A DNA stretch of 64,000 nucleotides from positions 186,001 through 250,000 of the forward strand of contig CP087221.1 of the NCBI GenBank assembly GCA_020912385.1, given 5' to 3'. Positions 23,901 to 35,968 of this stretch are shown piece after piece. The position numbers were made by a program, and so were the translations under genes. This DNA comes from Neofusicoccum parvum. Taxonomy: Eukaryota; Ascomycota; Dothideomycetes; Botryosphaeriales; Botryosphaeriaceae. The notes under the pieces were generated by a model that saw only the letters and a list, made by a program, of their open reading frames with translations, ran no database searches and was not told the origin of the DNA. The stretch's first letter is position 1; each line of letters opens with the position of its first letter.

Positions 23901-26571
23901 GTGCTCACGTAGGAGCTGCGCATTGCGGTCCAGGCATCCACAAACTCCTGGAACCCAATTTCTACACGAGCCCCTAGTTCCATGAGCTTTAAAGCTGTCG
24001 CCGTATTCTTCGATTCAATGGCTGTGAGGAGAGGGTTGATGGAATGCGGTTGGTAGTTGTTTCCTCCGCAGACAAGGTGGTTCAGTGCTCTCTTTGCTCC
24101 AGGAAGGTCATGATCAAACAAGCTTTGAAGCAATTCTGTCTGCTGCGCTGTGAAACGGTGAAGAGCAGTGACTCCATGCAAATCTGCTTGCGCGGCAGAG
24201 GCTCCCAAATCCAGAAGCACGCGCGTCATCTGCTGAGCCTTCTCAAGCGGGAGGTGTATCGCCAGACAGAGTGTCAGAATTGCCGCTGAAGGCTTCTTGT
24301 TGTACTCGTTCAAGAGCTTCACGGGCAACAAGAGGTCGGCGCCGAAATCCTGTACAAGCACTTTTACAGCGTCGCAATGGCCATTGAAGATAGCAAGGTG
24401 CAATGCCGAGCTTGGCGTGTCCCAGGCCAACACATTGATGTCGTAGACGTCAGGCTCGTCCTCGTCGTCTTCGGGCAGGTTGTCGCCTTCTTGCTGCTCT
24501 TCATCCTTCTTGACTTTGATGTAAGATCCCGTGGTAGTTGACTTCATGTCCACATCATCGTCCTCGTCGGCGTCGATCATCTCGGCATCCTCTTCGTCCG
24601 AAGCCATCTCAACATCAGAAGTATCCTTGGAAGTAGGCAAATCTGCGCCATTTTTCTTCGCAGCAAGCCTGGCTTGCCTCCGAAGCTCAACCTTCTTGGC
24701 CTCCTCTTCCTCATTTGCCTCACTCCTCCTCAACAGGATCCTGACAATTTCGGCGCTTCCTCTGGCGGCTGCGAGGTGAAGTGCAGTCCGGCCATCGGCT
24801 AGACGAGCAACCATGCGAGCATCTGCATCGACCAAGCACTGTACTATCTCAGGAGTGGAAGATTGACAAGCGAGGTGAAGAGGAGTACGTCCTGTGTAGT
24901 CTCGGCTATTGGGATCGGCGCCGTCTTGTGCAAGCCAGTCTTGGACATGCTCTAGATCGCCATCGACAATCGCCTGACACAAGCGTGCTGTGTTACCGAC
25001 ATATGCCATCTCGGTCCAATCATCGTCAGTGAGGGGGTTGAAGCTTCCAATGGTCTGGCGGCCAGGGTCATCTTTGATGAATGAGATCTTGCCAGACACG
25101 TAGATCTTACTCTCTTCCTCGGCGACTTCCTCTTCCTCAGGCGTCTCAGGCTTAGGGCAGTACCCGCAGCAGTCGTAGAAGACATCTTCAGCATCTCCGA
25201 AGAATGCTGGGTGACGATGCAGATTGACTTCGCGGTCCTTGGGCTTGTTCCATTCCGCGTTCAGGAGTAGATCCTTGGTGTAGAGCAGCTTCTCAATCTT
25301 GCGAGCATGGAATTTCTCGCCGTAGGGAACGGTGAAGGTATGATAATCAGCAACCTCATCCTCTTCAACCCACTCAGCAACCTCGTCTTCGTACTTGTCC
25401 TTGATGTTTCCTTTCAGAAAGCGCCCGGCGGTTCGAGCCCAGCGGTTGATAGCTGGTCTACCCCGTTCCCGTCGACGCTGATCCATATAGTCATCACGGT
25501 CCGACGAATTCGGCAACTTCTCCAGAACAAGCAGTCTGGCAAGTCCGAGAGTTCGGCCGAAATTGCGCTCGAAAATGGTGGGGTCGATCTTGGATCGATC
25601 GAGTTGGGGCCAGTGTACCTCAAAGCCTCGGTGCGAGTACTTTGACAGACGGTTCTCGTAAGAAGGTGAGCGACGCGTGAGGTCGATCGTGTTGGTCTGA
25701 GTCATGTATGCAGCGAGTGCTCGTGGGGAAGCGTAGACCTGACTGCCAGTGTACGCAGCACAGGAGCAATCGACGTCGAAACCAGTGAGGATCTCGGCAA
25801 GAGACTTGTAGATCCGAAGAACGATCTGCACATGACGTGTAGGGTACTGGCTGGCGATCGTGATGGCATGCTTGGTGCGTATCGTCGTTGTCTCAGCCAA
25901 GATGGAGTCCTTGACTTTCTTTTCGATCGACTTGATCTTCTCGATGGCTTGCTCCTCACTCAAGCCATAAATGAATAGATCCACATCGGATGCAGGGGCG
26001 ATGACTTCGTGGTAGTACTGACGGAGCGCACGCTTCGAGCCAGAATATTTCTCTGGCACCGGCAAAAGGGACGTGACGACGGAGCTACCAGCCTATGCTT
26101 GTCAGAATAAGCCAATTTCAGGCTAACGAGAAGACATACCGCAACGACATTGCTCCAGTCCATGTCGACTAGCGAGGATTCAGAGAAGATGTTGAAGTTT
26201 GTCTGGAATTCCTTCAGGGATTGGACCACTGCAGGAGCACCGCTGGGTCTCCGCTTCTCAGTTTCGAGAGGCATGAGATACTTTTCCTTCTCTTCATCAG
26301 TCTCGGCGTCAAGGTTGCGAGCACGGATCTTGATGTTCGCTTCCTGGCCAGTGAACACAGGCGTAACGTTGAGGTGCAAGTCGTCGAGGACAGGATGAGT
26401 TGGCTCCTGTGCGTAGACTTCACGGATCTTGGAGTCATATTTCTTGTATGGCTCGATCAGCTCTGCCATCGGCGTATCTGGATGAGCTGCAACGTATGAG
26501 ACGAAGTCATTGTGCTTCGCGGGCACCTCTGGGAGGGTGGATGGCGTGTTCGGGGCTGCGGTGGAGGCCAT
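20973..26571 (-). CDS. giant ankyrin-repeat protein with nucleotidyltransferase-like N-terminus
   Basis: Four exons (26571-26140, 26092-23229, 23116-22062, 22003-20973; introns of 47, 112 and 58 bp) close in frame to 1,793 aa. The first 145 residues are hydrophilic. Next comes a block containing AGSSVV (about 145-150) and SDVDLFIYGL (Asp at about 180 and 182), then a long, very conserved-looking region (HAITIASQYPTRHVQIVLRI, YASPRALAAYMTQTNTIDLT). I recognise this block from fungal ankyrin proteins of unknown function; the Gly-Ser plus DxD arrangement resembles a nucleotidyltransferase fold, which is inference. Ankyrin repeats follow (TGRTPLHLACQ, DGRTALHLAA, SSALHLAIFNGH, TGQTPLHLAFSLGRY), split by a very acidic insert around residues 680-720. 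The tail is acidic. An in-frame ATG at 26775 would add 68 residues with a presequence-like composition. Function is unknown. Confidence 0.85.
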
Positions 26572-27559
26572 TGTGAGTGTTTGAGGTGGTCGTAAGAGTG
26601 AAGGAGAGGCGGCCAGGCGCGAAGGTTGTCTATTTGCCAAGCGGGGTAGTGGATCGGAAAGGAGTAAGTGCGCTTTCCTTTGACTGGTGGGTTGGTGCGA
26701 GCCACGGAAAAGGGCAGGAGTGAATGCAAACAGCCGCCTCTGAGCAAGACGCAGAATCAATCTAGAGAGTGGCATTCGGACAGACGAACAATCGTTTTAA
26801 GTAGGACGACGCTGAGGTCAACGCGTCTGGCAAACGCGGTCTGGAGCCTGGGCTAGCGCGTCATCACGTGCTCGTTTAGCCATCCTTCAGGCAACAAGCC
26901 ATTCAGCGCGGCTCTGAATCTGCCACCGTCGCACTCCGCCAGGCAGCATTCGCTGATCGTCTCATGTCCGCCACTTCCTTTACCTGCGATGCTGGTCTGG
27001 CTCCGATTTCGATCGGCGTCTGACATGCGGGCTCTCGGGAACCCTGGCGCTGCGCGGTTGCATTGGACGCCAATCGCCCTCTGAGGGTGTAGTGCTGGGA
27101 GCAGGTAAGATTTTCGAGTCAGCAATGTCGGGCCAGTCACCTCGAAACGCCAAAAAGATGTGTCTGCGATGGGGAGGATGAGGTGAGGCGATGGTTGAGA
27201 ATGAAAGGATGGAGTCGGAGAAGGCGTGATCGCCTTCAGGGATCAGCCGCCGAAGCGGAGATCGTCAGGTCTCTCCCAAGCGTTAAGTTCTCCGCCGCAT
27301 CTACCTCGCGTTCTTGCGTAAACCAAAAGCAATACAGCGCGGTCAAGCCAATAAAGAACCCGTTCGAAAAGCTGCGATGACGAATCCCGCTCTATTCTCC
27401 GGCGTATTCCTCAGTCTCGTTACGGACGGGCCCAGCGTTACTCCCGTCGTCATGAGCGGCCGATGACGTCTTCTCGAGATTGTTAAGGAACGGCGCGTTC
27501 TCATCTCAATTGCACACTGACTCCCAACAGGAACTGCTCATTGACACAGTCTCCCAGGC
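26572..27559. promoter_or_regulatory. divergent upstream region
   Basis: Nearly 1 kb between the ankyrin gene (-) and the NIF3-like gene (+) starts. It would hold both promoters and, if the upper ankyrin ATG at 26775 is used, 204 bp of coding sequence. No TATA box is evident. Confidence 0.5.
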
Positions 27560-28492
27560 ATGAAGCAAGAAACCTTCGAAATCCTATCCCAGCAACGCGG
27601 TGCTGCGACCCACGCCGGCATAACCCATTTCCTCTCGACTCTCCTCCCGCCGTGCGCGAACGACGTCAATTTCCTCTACCACACCCCACGCTATCCCGCC
27701 TACGACCCATCCCGCGCCGCCGTCACCCACATCGTCCTAAGCATAACGCCCACACCAGGCGTATACACCGCGCTTAACAATCCCTCCTCCACGACCCCAC
27801 CTCTCTGCGTCCTCCACCGCCCCTGGTCCCTCACCCGCCGCGCCCTCGGCCGCGGCACCGTCGTCCTCGCCAGTCACGTCTCCCTAGACACATACCTGAC
27901 CGTGGGCTGGAACACTGCGCTGGCAAGCCGCCTCGGTCTGCACACCGAGAGCGCGCTGTGCATCCAGGGCTACAAGGGCGACCCGCAGCGCAAGATCGGC
28001 CTCGTTGCGCCTCTGCGGCCGGGCGCCGATTCCACGCTGGGCGCGCTGACAGATGCGATCAAACGCGAGTTTGCCGGCGCGGGTGATCTGCACCTGCCTG
28101 TCGGAGCGGGGCTCGCGCCGGAATCGCGCATTGCGGTTGTGGCTATCATGAACGCGTTCCATGCCGAGGAGATTGATCGCGTGCTCGATGCGGCCAAGGA
28201 CGCGGGGTGGATCGAGGATCGTGAGGATGGCTCAAATGTGCTGTATCTGACGGGTGCGGCGAGAGAGTACGGCTTGGAGGCTGCGGCGATTGCTAGCATG
28301 CCGGCTGTATGCGTGGGCCATCGTCCATGCGAGGAGTGGGGGATCAGGTATCTGGCGGAGAATTTGAGAAAGCGGTGGCCAGAGTTGATGGTTGAGGAGG
28401 TGCTTGAAGAGGAGGAGCCGCGTCCTGGGTCGAAGAAGGCCAAGCAGGTCGTGGAAGGTGTAGCTGTAACTTATGGCGCCGTTGCAGTATAG
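27560..28492 (+). CDS. NIF3/DUF34-like protein
   Basis: An intronless gene of 310 aa. The C-terminal third contains CVGHRPCEEWGIRYLAENL, which I recognise from fungal proteins annotated as NGG1-interacting factor 3-like. The family's metal-binding residues typically include a GH...E motif near the C-terminus, which this segment offers. The mid-region (IGLVAPLRPGADSTLGALTD and an N-terminal HAGITHFL) also fits. NIF3/DUF34 proteins are widespread and their biochemical role remains debated; they have been tied to GTP cyclohydrolase I-type folds and metal handling. The gene is very GC-rich in its first half. It is divergent from the ankyrin gene. The family call rests mainly on one C-terminal motif. 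Confidence 0.7.
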   Translation: MKQETFEILSQQRGAATHAGITHFLSTLLPPCANDVNFLYHTPRYPAYDPSRAAVTHIVLSITPTPGVYTALNNPSSTTPPLCVLHRPWSLTRRALGRGTVVLASHVSLDTYLTVGWNTALASRLGLHTESALCIQGYKGDPQRKIGLVAPLRPGADSTLGALTDAIKREFAGAGDLHLPVGAGLAPESRIAVVAIMNAFHAEEIDRVLDAAKDAGWIEDREDGSNVLYLTGAAREYGLEAAAIASMPAVCVGHRPCEEWGIRYLAENLRKRWPELMVEEVLEEEEPRPGSKKAKQVVEGVAVTYGAVAV

Positions 28493-29783
28493 AAGCAAAA
28501 TATTTCTTTGGTGCGCTACGGCGAATTACTGCAGGTTATAGGTAAGAGCATAGTTATTTAAAATTGATAGCGGAGGAGGGTAAGATTCGAGCAAGCAAGA
28601 ACAATACTCCAGGAGTGGAAACATTCAGAAGGAGCCATAGCACTCACAGTGGCATAAAATACAGAAGAAGAAAAAAATGCGCAACGCATGCACATTGAGC
28701 GATCGCAGAAAAGCAATAAGTGATCGACCCGAGAATATTGTACAGGTGAAATAGAATACTGACAAAAATTCACAGTCAGTCTACGTATTAAGGAGCTGTC
28801 CTGCAGGTAGATCCAGAGGCTTGAGAAGAACGAGGAGTAAGTTTCCTGTGAGGTTCGACTTAGCTCGCGCTCTCTGCATTCATTTTCACGTTCTGGGACC
28901 GGTCACACCATGGTGACTCTAGGGCTGATCTCTCCCCATTGCCAGCAGAACTAAAGCATCTGAAACCACGCGGACGAGGGACAGCTCCGCTGTGGGGTTA
29001 GCAATCGAGCGGCTGTGCGAGGAATCCACCAGCCGAGAACAGGATTTCTAGGCAGGGCCGATGAATCAGCCTTCGGAGATCTCGATGAACCTGGAGTATT
29101 GGTCGTGCATGGAAACAATCAGAAGGAGGGGACGCTTGGCGGGCGTGGATCGGGAGTCACGGAGTAAACTGCGAAAGTTACGGTGGGAGTTGTTTGTGGC
29201 TGTCAGCAGGATCCTGGGTCTTCCATCTTCCATGACCCGCCATTTTCGACCGTAGCGGCCGTTTGTCTGCGCATCGCGGATTTGAAAGCCAGAGTCCGGC
29301 TCTCGCACCCACCAATGGGAGAGGGTGTCACGGCACAGCTTACAATGTACGGATAAGGCCAAAGGACAAGGGCCTGCGCCCAGTTCCCAGAACGATGCGA
29401 CAGCCCCCCTGCTGCACCAGCACTCCGCGCGCCAATCCGAATAAACTTTCTCAGACAGCAGAGAATTGTCGGTGAGGCTCTGGCTCCAGTGCAGCCGTCT
29501 GGAATTTCGATGCCCGAGCAGGTTCGGTGGAGAAAGCACACGGCTTCTTCGGGTGGCCCTCGGAACGATTCGTTCGGAACGCGGTTCGCGGCAGCGGTGC
29601 CTGCCAGGAGACTACGCGGGCTGCACGGCAGCGTGCTTTTTGCTAAGAACCAGGACGGCTGCTTGCGTCAGGGTGTCGTCGCCTGCGCAGGCACAGCGAG
29701 GTGTGTTGTTGGAGGAAGACACACAAGCAAGACCGACGCTGCCCAGGCCGCTCTTCACACAGAGCTGCTCCCAAACACCCATA
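28493..29783. other. intergenic, no supported gene
   Basis: About 1.3 kb downstream of the NIF3-like gene. It is A/T-rich just after the stop (28497-28700), as expected of a 3' UTR and flank, and the rest is mixed. The open stretch upstream of 29784 in the same frame has no ATG that improves the next gene model. Confidence 0.55.
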
Positions 29784-30796
29784 ATGCCTGACTCCGTCCC
29801 GCCCGAGCAGCAGCAAAGCTTCCCAGCCACTGCGTTCGTCGTTTCGACGGAGGCCGTGTCGGGGCCGCCCTTGGGCTACGCCGATCCGGCCGCCACGACT
29901 CGCCGTCGACGCCCCATCCACGGTAAGCGCAGCATCATCACGCCCATCGCGTGCCAGCCATGTCAGCGCCGAAAGCACAAGGCAAGTTCTCCGACACGCC
30001 TTACACCCCCGCCGACCCGCCGCTCACGCCCTCCAGTGCGATGGCATGCGCCCCGTCTGCTCCCCATGCCTGGCGAGGAGGCAGACTGACTGCGTCTACG
30101 ATGCCGCCGGCGACCAGAGACGCACATCCTCCCTGAAGACCCGCATCCAAGACCTGGCAAAGCAAGTCGAAGATCTCAAGGACATCGTTGCAGGGATCTC
30201 CGTCGCCGAGGACCGTGACGCAGCCGCCGCCACTGCACGCCAGCTGGCCGCCGACGACTTCCAGCACGCCGCAGCCGTTGCAGACGCCTTTCGAACCGAG
30301 CATGGAGGGACAGCGGAAGACCTCAGGAAGAAATCCAGCCAGCTGCATGTGCAGAGGGACCATCCTCGACGTACAAGTAAAGCCATGGCACCTGGAACGA
30401 TGGATTCGCACACGTCTTCGTCGAGTCAGGCCGCTGCCGATAGCGTGGGCCTCGATGAAAGTGGAGCCATGGGTTTCTCGCCATGGTTGTTCGACAGACA
30501 AGCGGAGGTGCTGGGATTCACACATACGAGTTTCCCAGAAACCGCTCCGATGGAGGTAAGAATTCTCCGGTTCTTCGTGACGGTCCAGGCATGAAACCCC
30601 CTCAGAAAACGTTCAGGGAGCCCGAAGCATTGCCCGAGCAGTCATCTGCCGACTCTTAGGTGGCAAAAGGGACTTTTCTTTCCGCATCAAGAAGTGCTGC
30701 CGGCTCAATGCAAGCAGAGCTGAAGCACTTGCTTCTTGCCCAGAATGGTGTAGGGAGCCGTGCTGTGGGACGCGCGCTGGAAATCACGCTCCCTAG
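29784..30796 (+). CDS. Zn2Cys6 transcription factor (GC-AG intron)
   Basis: A fungal binuclear-zinc regulator. Exons are 29784-29981, 30037-30555 and 30617-30796, giving 298 aa. The DNA-binding domain reads ACQPCQRRKHK then CDGMRPVCSPC and so on to DCVY, with all six Cys. The first intron separates Cys 2 from Cys 3 and begins with GC (AG|GCAAGT), an accepted non-canonical donor. Using a GT donor instead would break the zinc cluster. A coiled coil follows (about 78-130), then a Ser-rich part, and after the second intron (61 bp) a Cys-rich end (KKCCRLNASRAEALASC, WCREPCC). That end looks like the conserved C-terminal region of a set of small dothideomycete regulators, from memory. Target genes are unknown; the nearest genes are not an obvious pathway. 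The third exon is less certain than the first two. Confidence 0.8.
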
Positions 30797-33274
30797 ACCG
30801 TGTAGCGGCTCTCGTCCAGCGCCGTATATGAGCAGTTCTTTCCCAAGGACGTTCTTCGATGCAGCTCTTTGCTCATTATAGCATCCTCGATCGTTCTGGC
30901 TAACCCCATTAATTCAGCTGCCTGGTTCGCTCTGGCAGCCCGATGATCAGGCAAACCTTTCATCGTCGATAACAGCGGATGCAGGACAAGGCGTCCAGGA
31001 GAAAGAGACTGAGGAATTCCAGTCTGCATGCCCGAATCCATCATGCATGCCCCAAAAGCGCTCTTCCTGACACTTGTGTAGGAACGATCTAGGAACCAGT
31101 GTTTCCTTGGAGGCATTGGACATCATATCGCTTCCAGGCCAATATTGGTGTTTGAGCAACCCCGGCTCATAAGCTGGGTAGTTGACTGTTTCGAGTCACC
31201 CTTTCCCGCCCGCAATCATCATACAGAGTTGTCGATCGATGTCCACTCCGTGAGACGACGTTGTGACGGCCCATCTGGAGATAGCCGCTCTCCATCAGGA
31301 TGGCGAGTCGGCGGTGATTGGCTGGCGCTGTCGCGAGGAGGTAATATCCATTCGGAAGGAGGCGTGGCGGCTGTGAGGCTTTGTAACTAATGTCCAGGGG
31401 ATGAGTGCCTTGGGTGGCCGGGGTCGCAGCGTGGAGTTCGACACGTTGTCCTATAGGAGCGGCATCATTCGGTTCAGTGGCGGTACGAAAGGTTTGCCAC
31501 TTACCATCTGCATGTTTGCACACTGTCGTTGTCGTTTTGAGCTCGATGTGTGAGATGCCTGCCTGCGCAAAACGAGCAGGGAGCTTCAACATATGGAATA
31601 TCCCGTTAGGGCTTGTGGCGAGTCGCCGGGGCGTCGGACAAGCCTCCGACTAAGAGGCCTGTTGGGGTGATGCAAAAGCGGCCGCTGATCCAGGCCTGAC
31701 CACCGCGTGATTGGACAACAACCTCAAGAAGACCGCGGCTGCCTCATATCCGCGGACAGCCATGTCCCAGAAGTCATCGCCGAGGAGTCGTGGAACTGCA
31801 CGCGATCTATGCTCTCCGGACCTCCCCGGCGAGCCGTGGCCTTGCCTGGCCACCGTCCATAGCCTGCGATTCATTCGCAGGTCTCGTTGTTGGTATTCAC
31901 GTGAGCGTGAGCGTGGTCTATGGGCTCACAGATCGAGATCTTCTTCCCGTCCGTGGCTCTGCCATTATCTACAGGCTAAGTAACAATCGCTAGAGAGGCT
32001 CCCAGTATAACTCAGTAAGCAACATAGGGCTGTCATGCTCACCTGAGGACGCCGGCGCAGGTTCGATCGGGATCAGATCCGGAGTTGCCGTCCGCCTCCC
32101 CGTCGCACCCTGCGCTATTGAGCCAATCAACACAGCGCCGACGTCATAAACATGCGTGTCCCTCTCTTTCTCCTTTCGTCCCAGCAGATCATGCAAGCAG
32201 CTCGAACCATCGGCTCGATCGAGATTTATCGTCTGCGTTCTTTGGGGCTGATTCAATGTTGACATTGACCTTTCCATGGTTGATATGACTTCTGCCAGGG
32301 TCTTCTACCCGTACATACCGACTCCCTAACGTCTCGCGCAACTTCAATAGCTCCAATCATACACATTCGTCCTCTCTCTGGGTAACGCATCAATCTCTGA
32401 AGCTCCATCCTCCACTATCTCATTCATGGAAGCTCTCAGAGCCTCATCAATAGCCCAACCGGAGACCCGTACATCATCTTCGCGGAAACCCCCGATCAAT
32501 ATCATCATCCCCCGCTGATGCCAATGCTGGTGCTGGCCGCTATTGGATCATCTCATTCTCATGTTCGTCGACGATGTGGGGTCGAGATGGAGAGAAGAGA
32601 TGGAGAGAAGCGCGAGAGGGTCGTTCACGGTGCTCGTCAACGACCAGAGAACTCCGTAGCCGCAGCCGTTGCCGAAACTGCAGCCTCTGCTGTGACCTGC
32701 AGCATCTCTAATTCCTGACGCTAGAATTCCTCCAATGCGGAGCTTGAGCCGTGCAAGAAACGCGGGCGAGTTCATACAACATTGGACGAAGGTGAGCTTT
32801 GCACGACCCTGCGGCTCTGGTTAAGCTGCTCTGCCAAACCGCCGTCAGCCTATAAGACTGTCTTTTTCATTGTGGGATGCATGAATAATGTTAATATGTG
32901 GCTGTTTCCGAGAGTTGCGATAGCATATACAATCACGAAGGTTGGATGCAGGAGGCGGAGTAGATATGATGGCGCCATAGCACAGTTAATGTGGCCGCCG
33001 GGTAACATCAATGCGTTTAGTTCGTAGAATCGAAACGAAGATTTGGTCAAGTCTGTAGACAAAGACACCCAAAAACATGTTGCAGGGGTTATCTCTTCGA
33101 GATTTCGTCAATAAACAAAAAAAAAGCTTATGTGGTCAATTGCTAAAATGCTATGTCAGACCAAAAAGAAAAACACAGGAGAAAGGAGGAAAAAATAAAA
33201 TGAAAGCAATGAAAACCACAAAATCAACGCTAAAAATGCAGAACCTACGACCAAATCCTGTACTAGCAACCGCA
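30797..33274. other. 2.5-kb gene-poor gap
   Basis: The longest gap in the window. Frames up to 141 codons exist on both strands (for example 31167-31592 and 31990-32277 on minus, 31711-31983 on plus), but none has a recognisable family or a convincing splice partner. The right end (33060-33260) is A-rich on the plus strand and is probably the 3' flank of the minus-strand regulator. Confidence 0.55.
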
Positions 33275-35968
33275 TTATACCGGCTCAAAGGTAGTTTCCA
33301 GGTACTCCACAGAGGCTTCACTGTTGTATCGACCGGAAACTTGCCCTACATCAAAAGCGCTGGAGCTTGTACAGTAGCCGCTTATTCCCTCTGTTGAGTA
33401 GTTGGAAACTTGTGTCGAGAATGGTCCAGTTGCATTGAGTGGCCCGCAAGGCTGGGTGAATGTACCAAGATGGCCTTCAAAATCGTAACTGAGAGGAACG
33501 GATAGATTGTTGAGCAATAGGCTTCGATCAAGTGTTGAAACTTGCATGGCGGCTGCATTTGGCAGTTGGCGCTGCGCAAAGAAGCTAGAACTGTTCTGGT
33601 TTGCTTCCAAATGAAAGCTCAAGCACTGTCCTGGAGTGCCAAGTGGAATTCCGGGAAAATCAAAGAGGGGCATCTCCACGGAAGTGAATGGCTGATTTGA
33701 AGACCCCTGGCATGAAGATGTATCCTTCTCAGCGATTACACCACATTCGCTGCTCTCAGAACCATTATCAGGTACGTAATTGATGTGGGATATTGTTTTG
33801 GGTTTGTTGTCCACTTCAACTTGATCCATTCCGGTAGGCCCATCCGTTGTCTCGGAATTTCCCTGTTCGGCACGGCTGAATGCCGCAAGGACTTCCTCCT
33901 GACATCTTAGTATGATGTCGGGAAGTCGAGCCTGTAAAATCTCTTCAACTCGAGATTCACATTCCAAGGCTGCTTCCAACTGTTCCCTTATCAACTTTGG
34001 TAGCTTTGCGCGATTGTACGCATGAAATCGATGGACACATTCAAGATGTTGTGATCCCGTTGGCTCTGGACCTAGCTGGCCATATTCACAATCTGAGGGT
34101 GTGCGTTAGCAAGAAAGAGTAAGCAAATGAAGAGAGCGGTGCGTACATGGGGATGGAATATCGGCTGCACTATCATCCGGAAACAGTATCTGATATACGG
34201 CTCTCCATTTTTCTTCTTCAGTCACGGCCCCTTTGAGGCGCCTCTTACTCCTCAATTCTTTCTCTTGATCGGCATTGAAGCCATCCGGATATGCATTCTG
34301 TGCTCTTTCTGGACATCTTTTAGGCAGCTTAAGATGTTCCTCGAACCTGGTGTCTGACTCAAATGTTTCGTGACACCTTGGACAGCAGATAGGCCGCTTG
34401 TGGTGCCTGTAAAGGTGTTCCCTACAAGAAAGGTAGAATTAGCCAGGAAAATTCGGACCACAGAAGGAGTTGAGAACTTCAGGAAGAACACTGACTTCAT
34501 GCGCGAAACGCTCGAAAATCCGGGATAGACGCAAGAGGTATGCCTTGAAGCTCGACTTGTGTTACTTTGCCTCTTTTGACGCTTGTCATATGGACATGCA
34601 AGTCTCTTGTGGTCACGCATTTGTAGCGGTTCATGAGGACCACCCGGCGGGTTTTGTCGTGGCCTTTTACTTCCGTCACCTTCACCGTCATTGTCGTCTG
34701 AATGTTCTTCGCCACCGTTCTTGCGTTTAGATCCTCTTGGTTTCGAACTTCCTTCGGAAGGCTCAGGCTCCCCATCCGCACCGTTCAGTGTTGTTTCCGC
34801 ACCCTCGGTTGCTGCCCCGCCATTGGCAGTGGTTTTGCCTGTCTGTTGGGCTTGGCCAACACGGTCCTTTTTCGCACCCTCAAGGAATGATGGATCTATC
34901 GCTGGCAGTCCATGTCGCTCATGGTCAGATCTCTCGATGCTCCGAACCAGTTCCCAAAACGATTCCATCACGCGGTCTATAATTCTCTGCTTCCACGCTG
35001 CCATCACAGGAAGAATGATATCGCTGTCGGAACTGGCTGTGGATCCGAAATCCGATGGACTTGAGATAGACTCCACAGGATCATCATCAGTGGAATGGTC
35101 CAAATTGGAGCTGCATGGGGTATCTGTGGACAGGCATCCCCTGGATTGGGCACAGGATGAATTGTGACTTCCGATGCGGGTCAGCTCTGATGTGCTGGAA
35201 CAGTCATCCGATTCCCGGGACGTGTGTTCAGGATCCGCTTCAAGCATCGCACGAGCCTGTTCTAGAGAGTTTCCCATGCTTGCTTCTGCAGATGGTCTTG
35301 CAGCGTACTGAAGTGATGGTCTTGGTCGGTCTGCCACTAATCCGAGGTCTGTGGGCATGTTGACTACTGATTCCGCTGTTCTTGAGGGAAGACCATCAAT
35401 CGCATCACACATCCCGGTGGAATCATGGATGTCTAGAAGGTCTGCTTGTGTGAGATTTCCGCTCTTGCCCACCTGTAGTACCTCTTGTGATGAGTATGAC
35501 TCAGATGAGACCGAGGTGATGTCGATTGGCCTCGACAATTGACCGAACTCAGGAGCGCTCTCACTGTTGCGGTCTCCTGGGGTCGGAGTGACTTCTACTC
35601 AAGTGTAAATCAGTCATTTTGATATAGATAGTCTATTAGGACGATATACCTCTACTTGCAGAAACATGGCCTTCACTTGGAACGCTTTCCTCTCGTTCCT
35701 GTCGCATAGAGTGGTGCTGCAGCTGCATCTCGGGCGAGAAAACAGTTCGGTCAGCTTTTCTTGAGGGTAGTAAGGGAAGCCTTGGTGCTGGGGTACGGGA
35801 GAGGCATCTCGGTGCTGGGGATTCATGTACCGGACTGGGCGTCCGACAGTCTGACGACTCCGCCCTGGCGTATGACCCATCTACACCGGACCACGAATCA
35901 TCGAGACTTCCGATACTCCCGTTACACGAATAATAACCCGAATCGACTGTCATAATACTTTCCGGCAT
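33275..35968 (-). CDS. zinc-finger-like fungal nuclear protein
   Basis: Four exons (35968-35650, 35594-34496, 34421-34147, 34092-33275; introns of 55, 74 and 54 bp) give 836 aa. The N-terminal half is Ser/Asp-rich and disordered. A helical segment (VMAAWKQRIIDRVMESFWEL) precedes a basic nuclear-localisation-like block. Then comes a conserved ascomycete cassette: RLACPYDKR, a Cys in TSCVYPGFSSVSRMK, EHLYRHHKRPICCPRC, ETFESDTRFEEHL, and a Cys after LPKR. The spacing of Cys and His (CP..., C...H..H, CPRC...H) resembles two degenerate C2H2-type fingers. EEKWRAVYQILFPDD and a short IPSPY motif follow. I know this cassette from many uncharacterised fungal proteins; a nucleic-acid-binding role is inferred. 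The C-terminus is low complexity with no further domain. Confidence 0.82.

Noticed and set aside
31167..32277. Possible minus-strand gene built from frames at 31167-31592, 31650-31874 and 31990-32277
   Set aside because: Candidate splice sites do not give a continuous frame and no piece resembles a known family.
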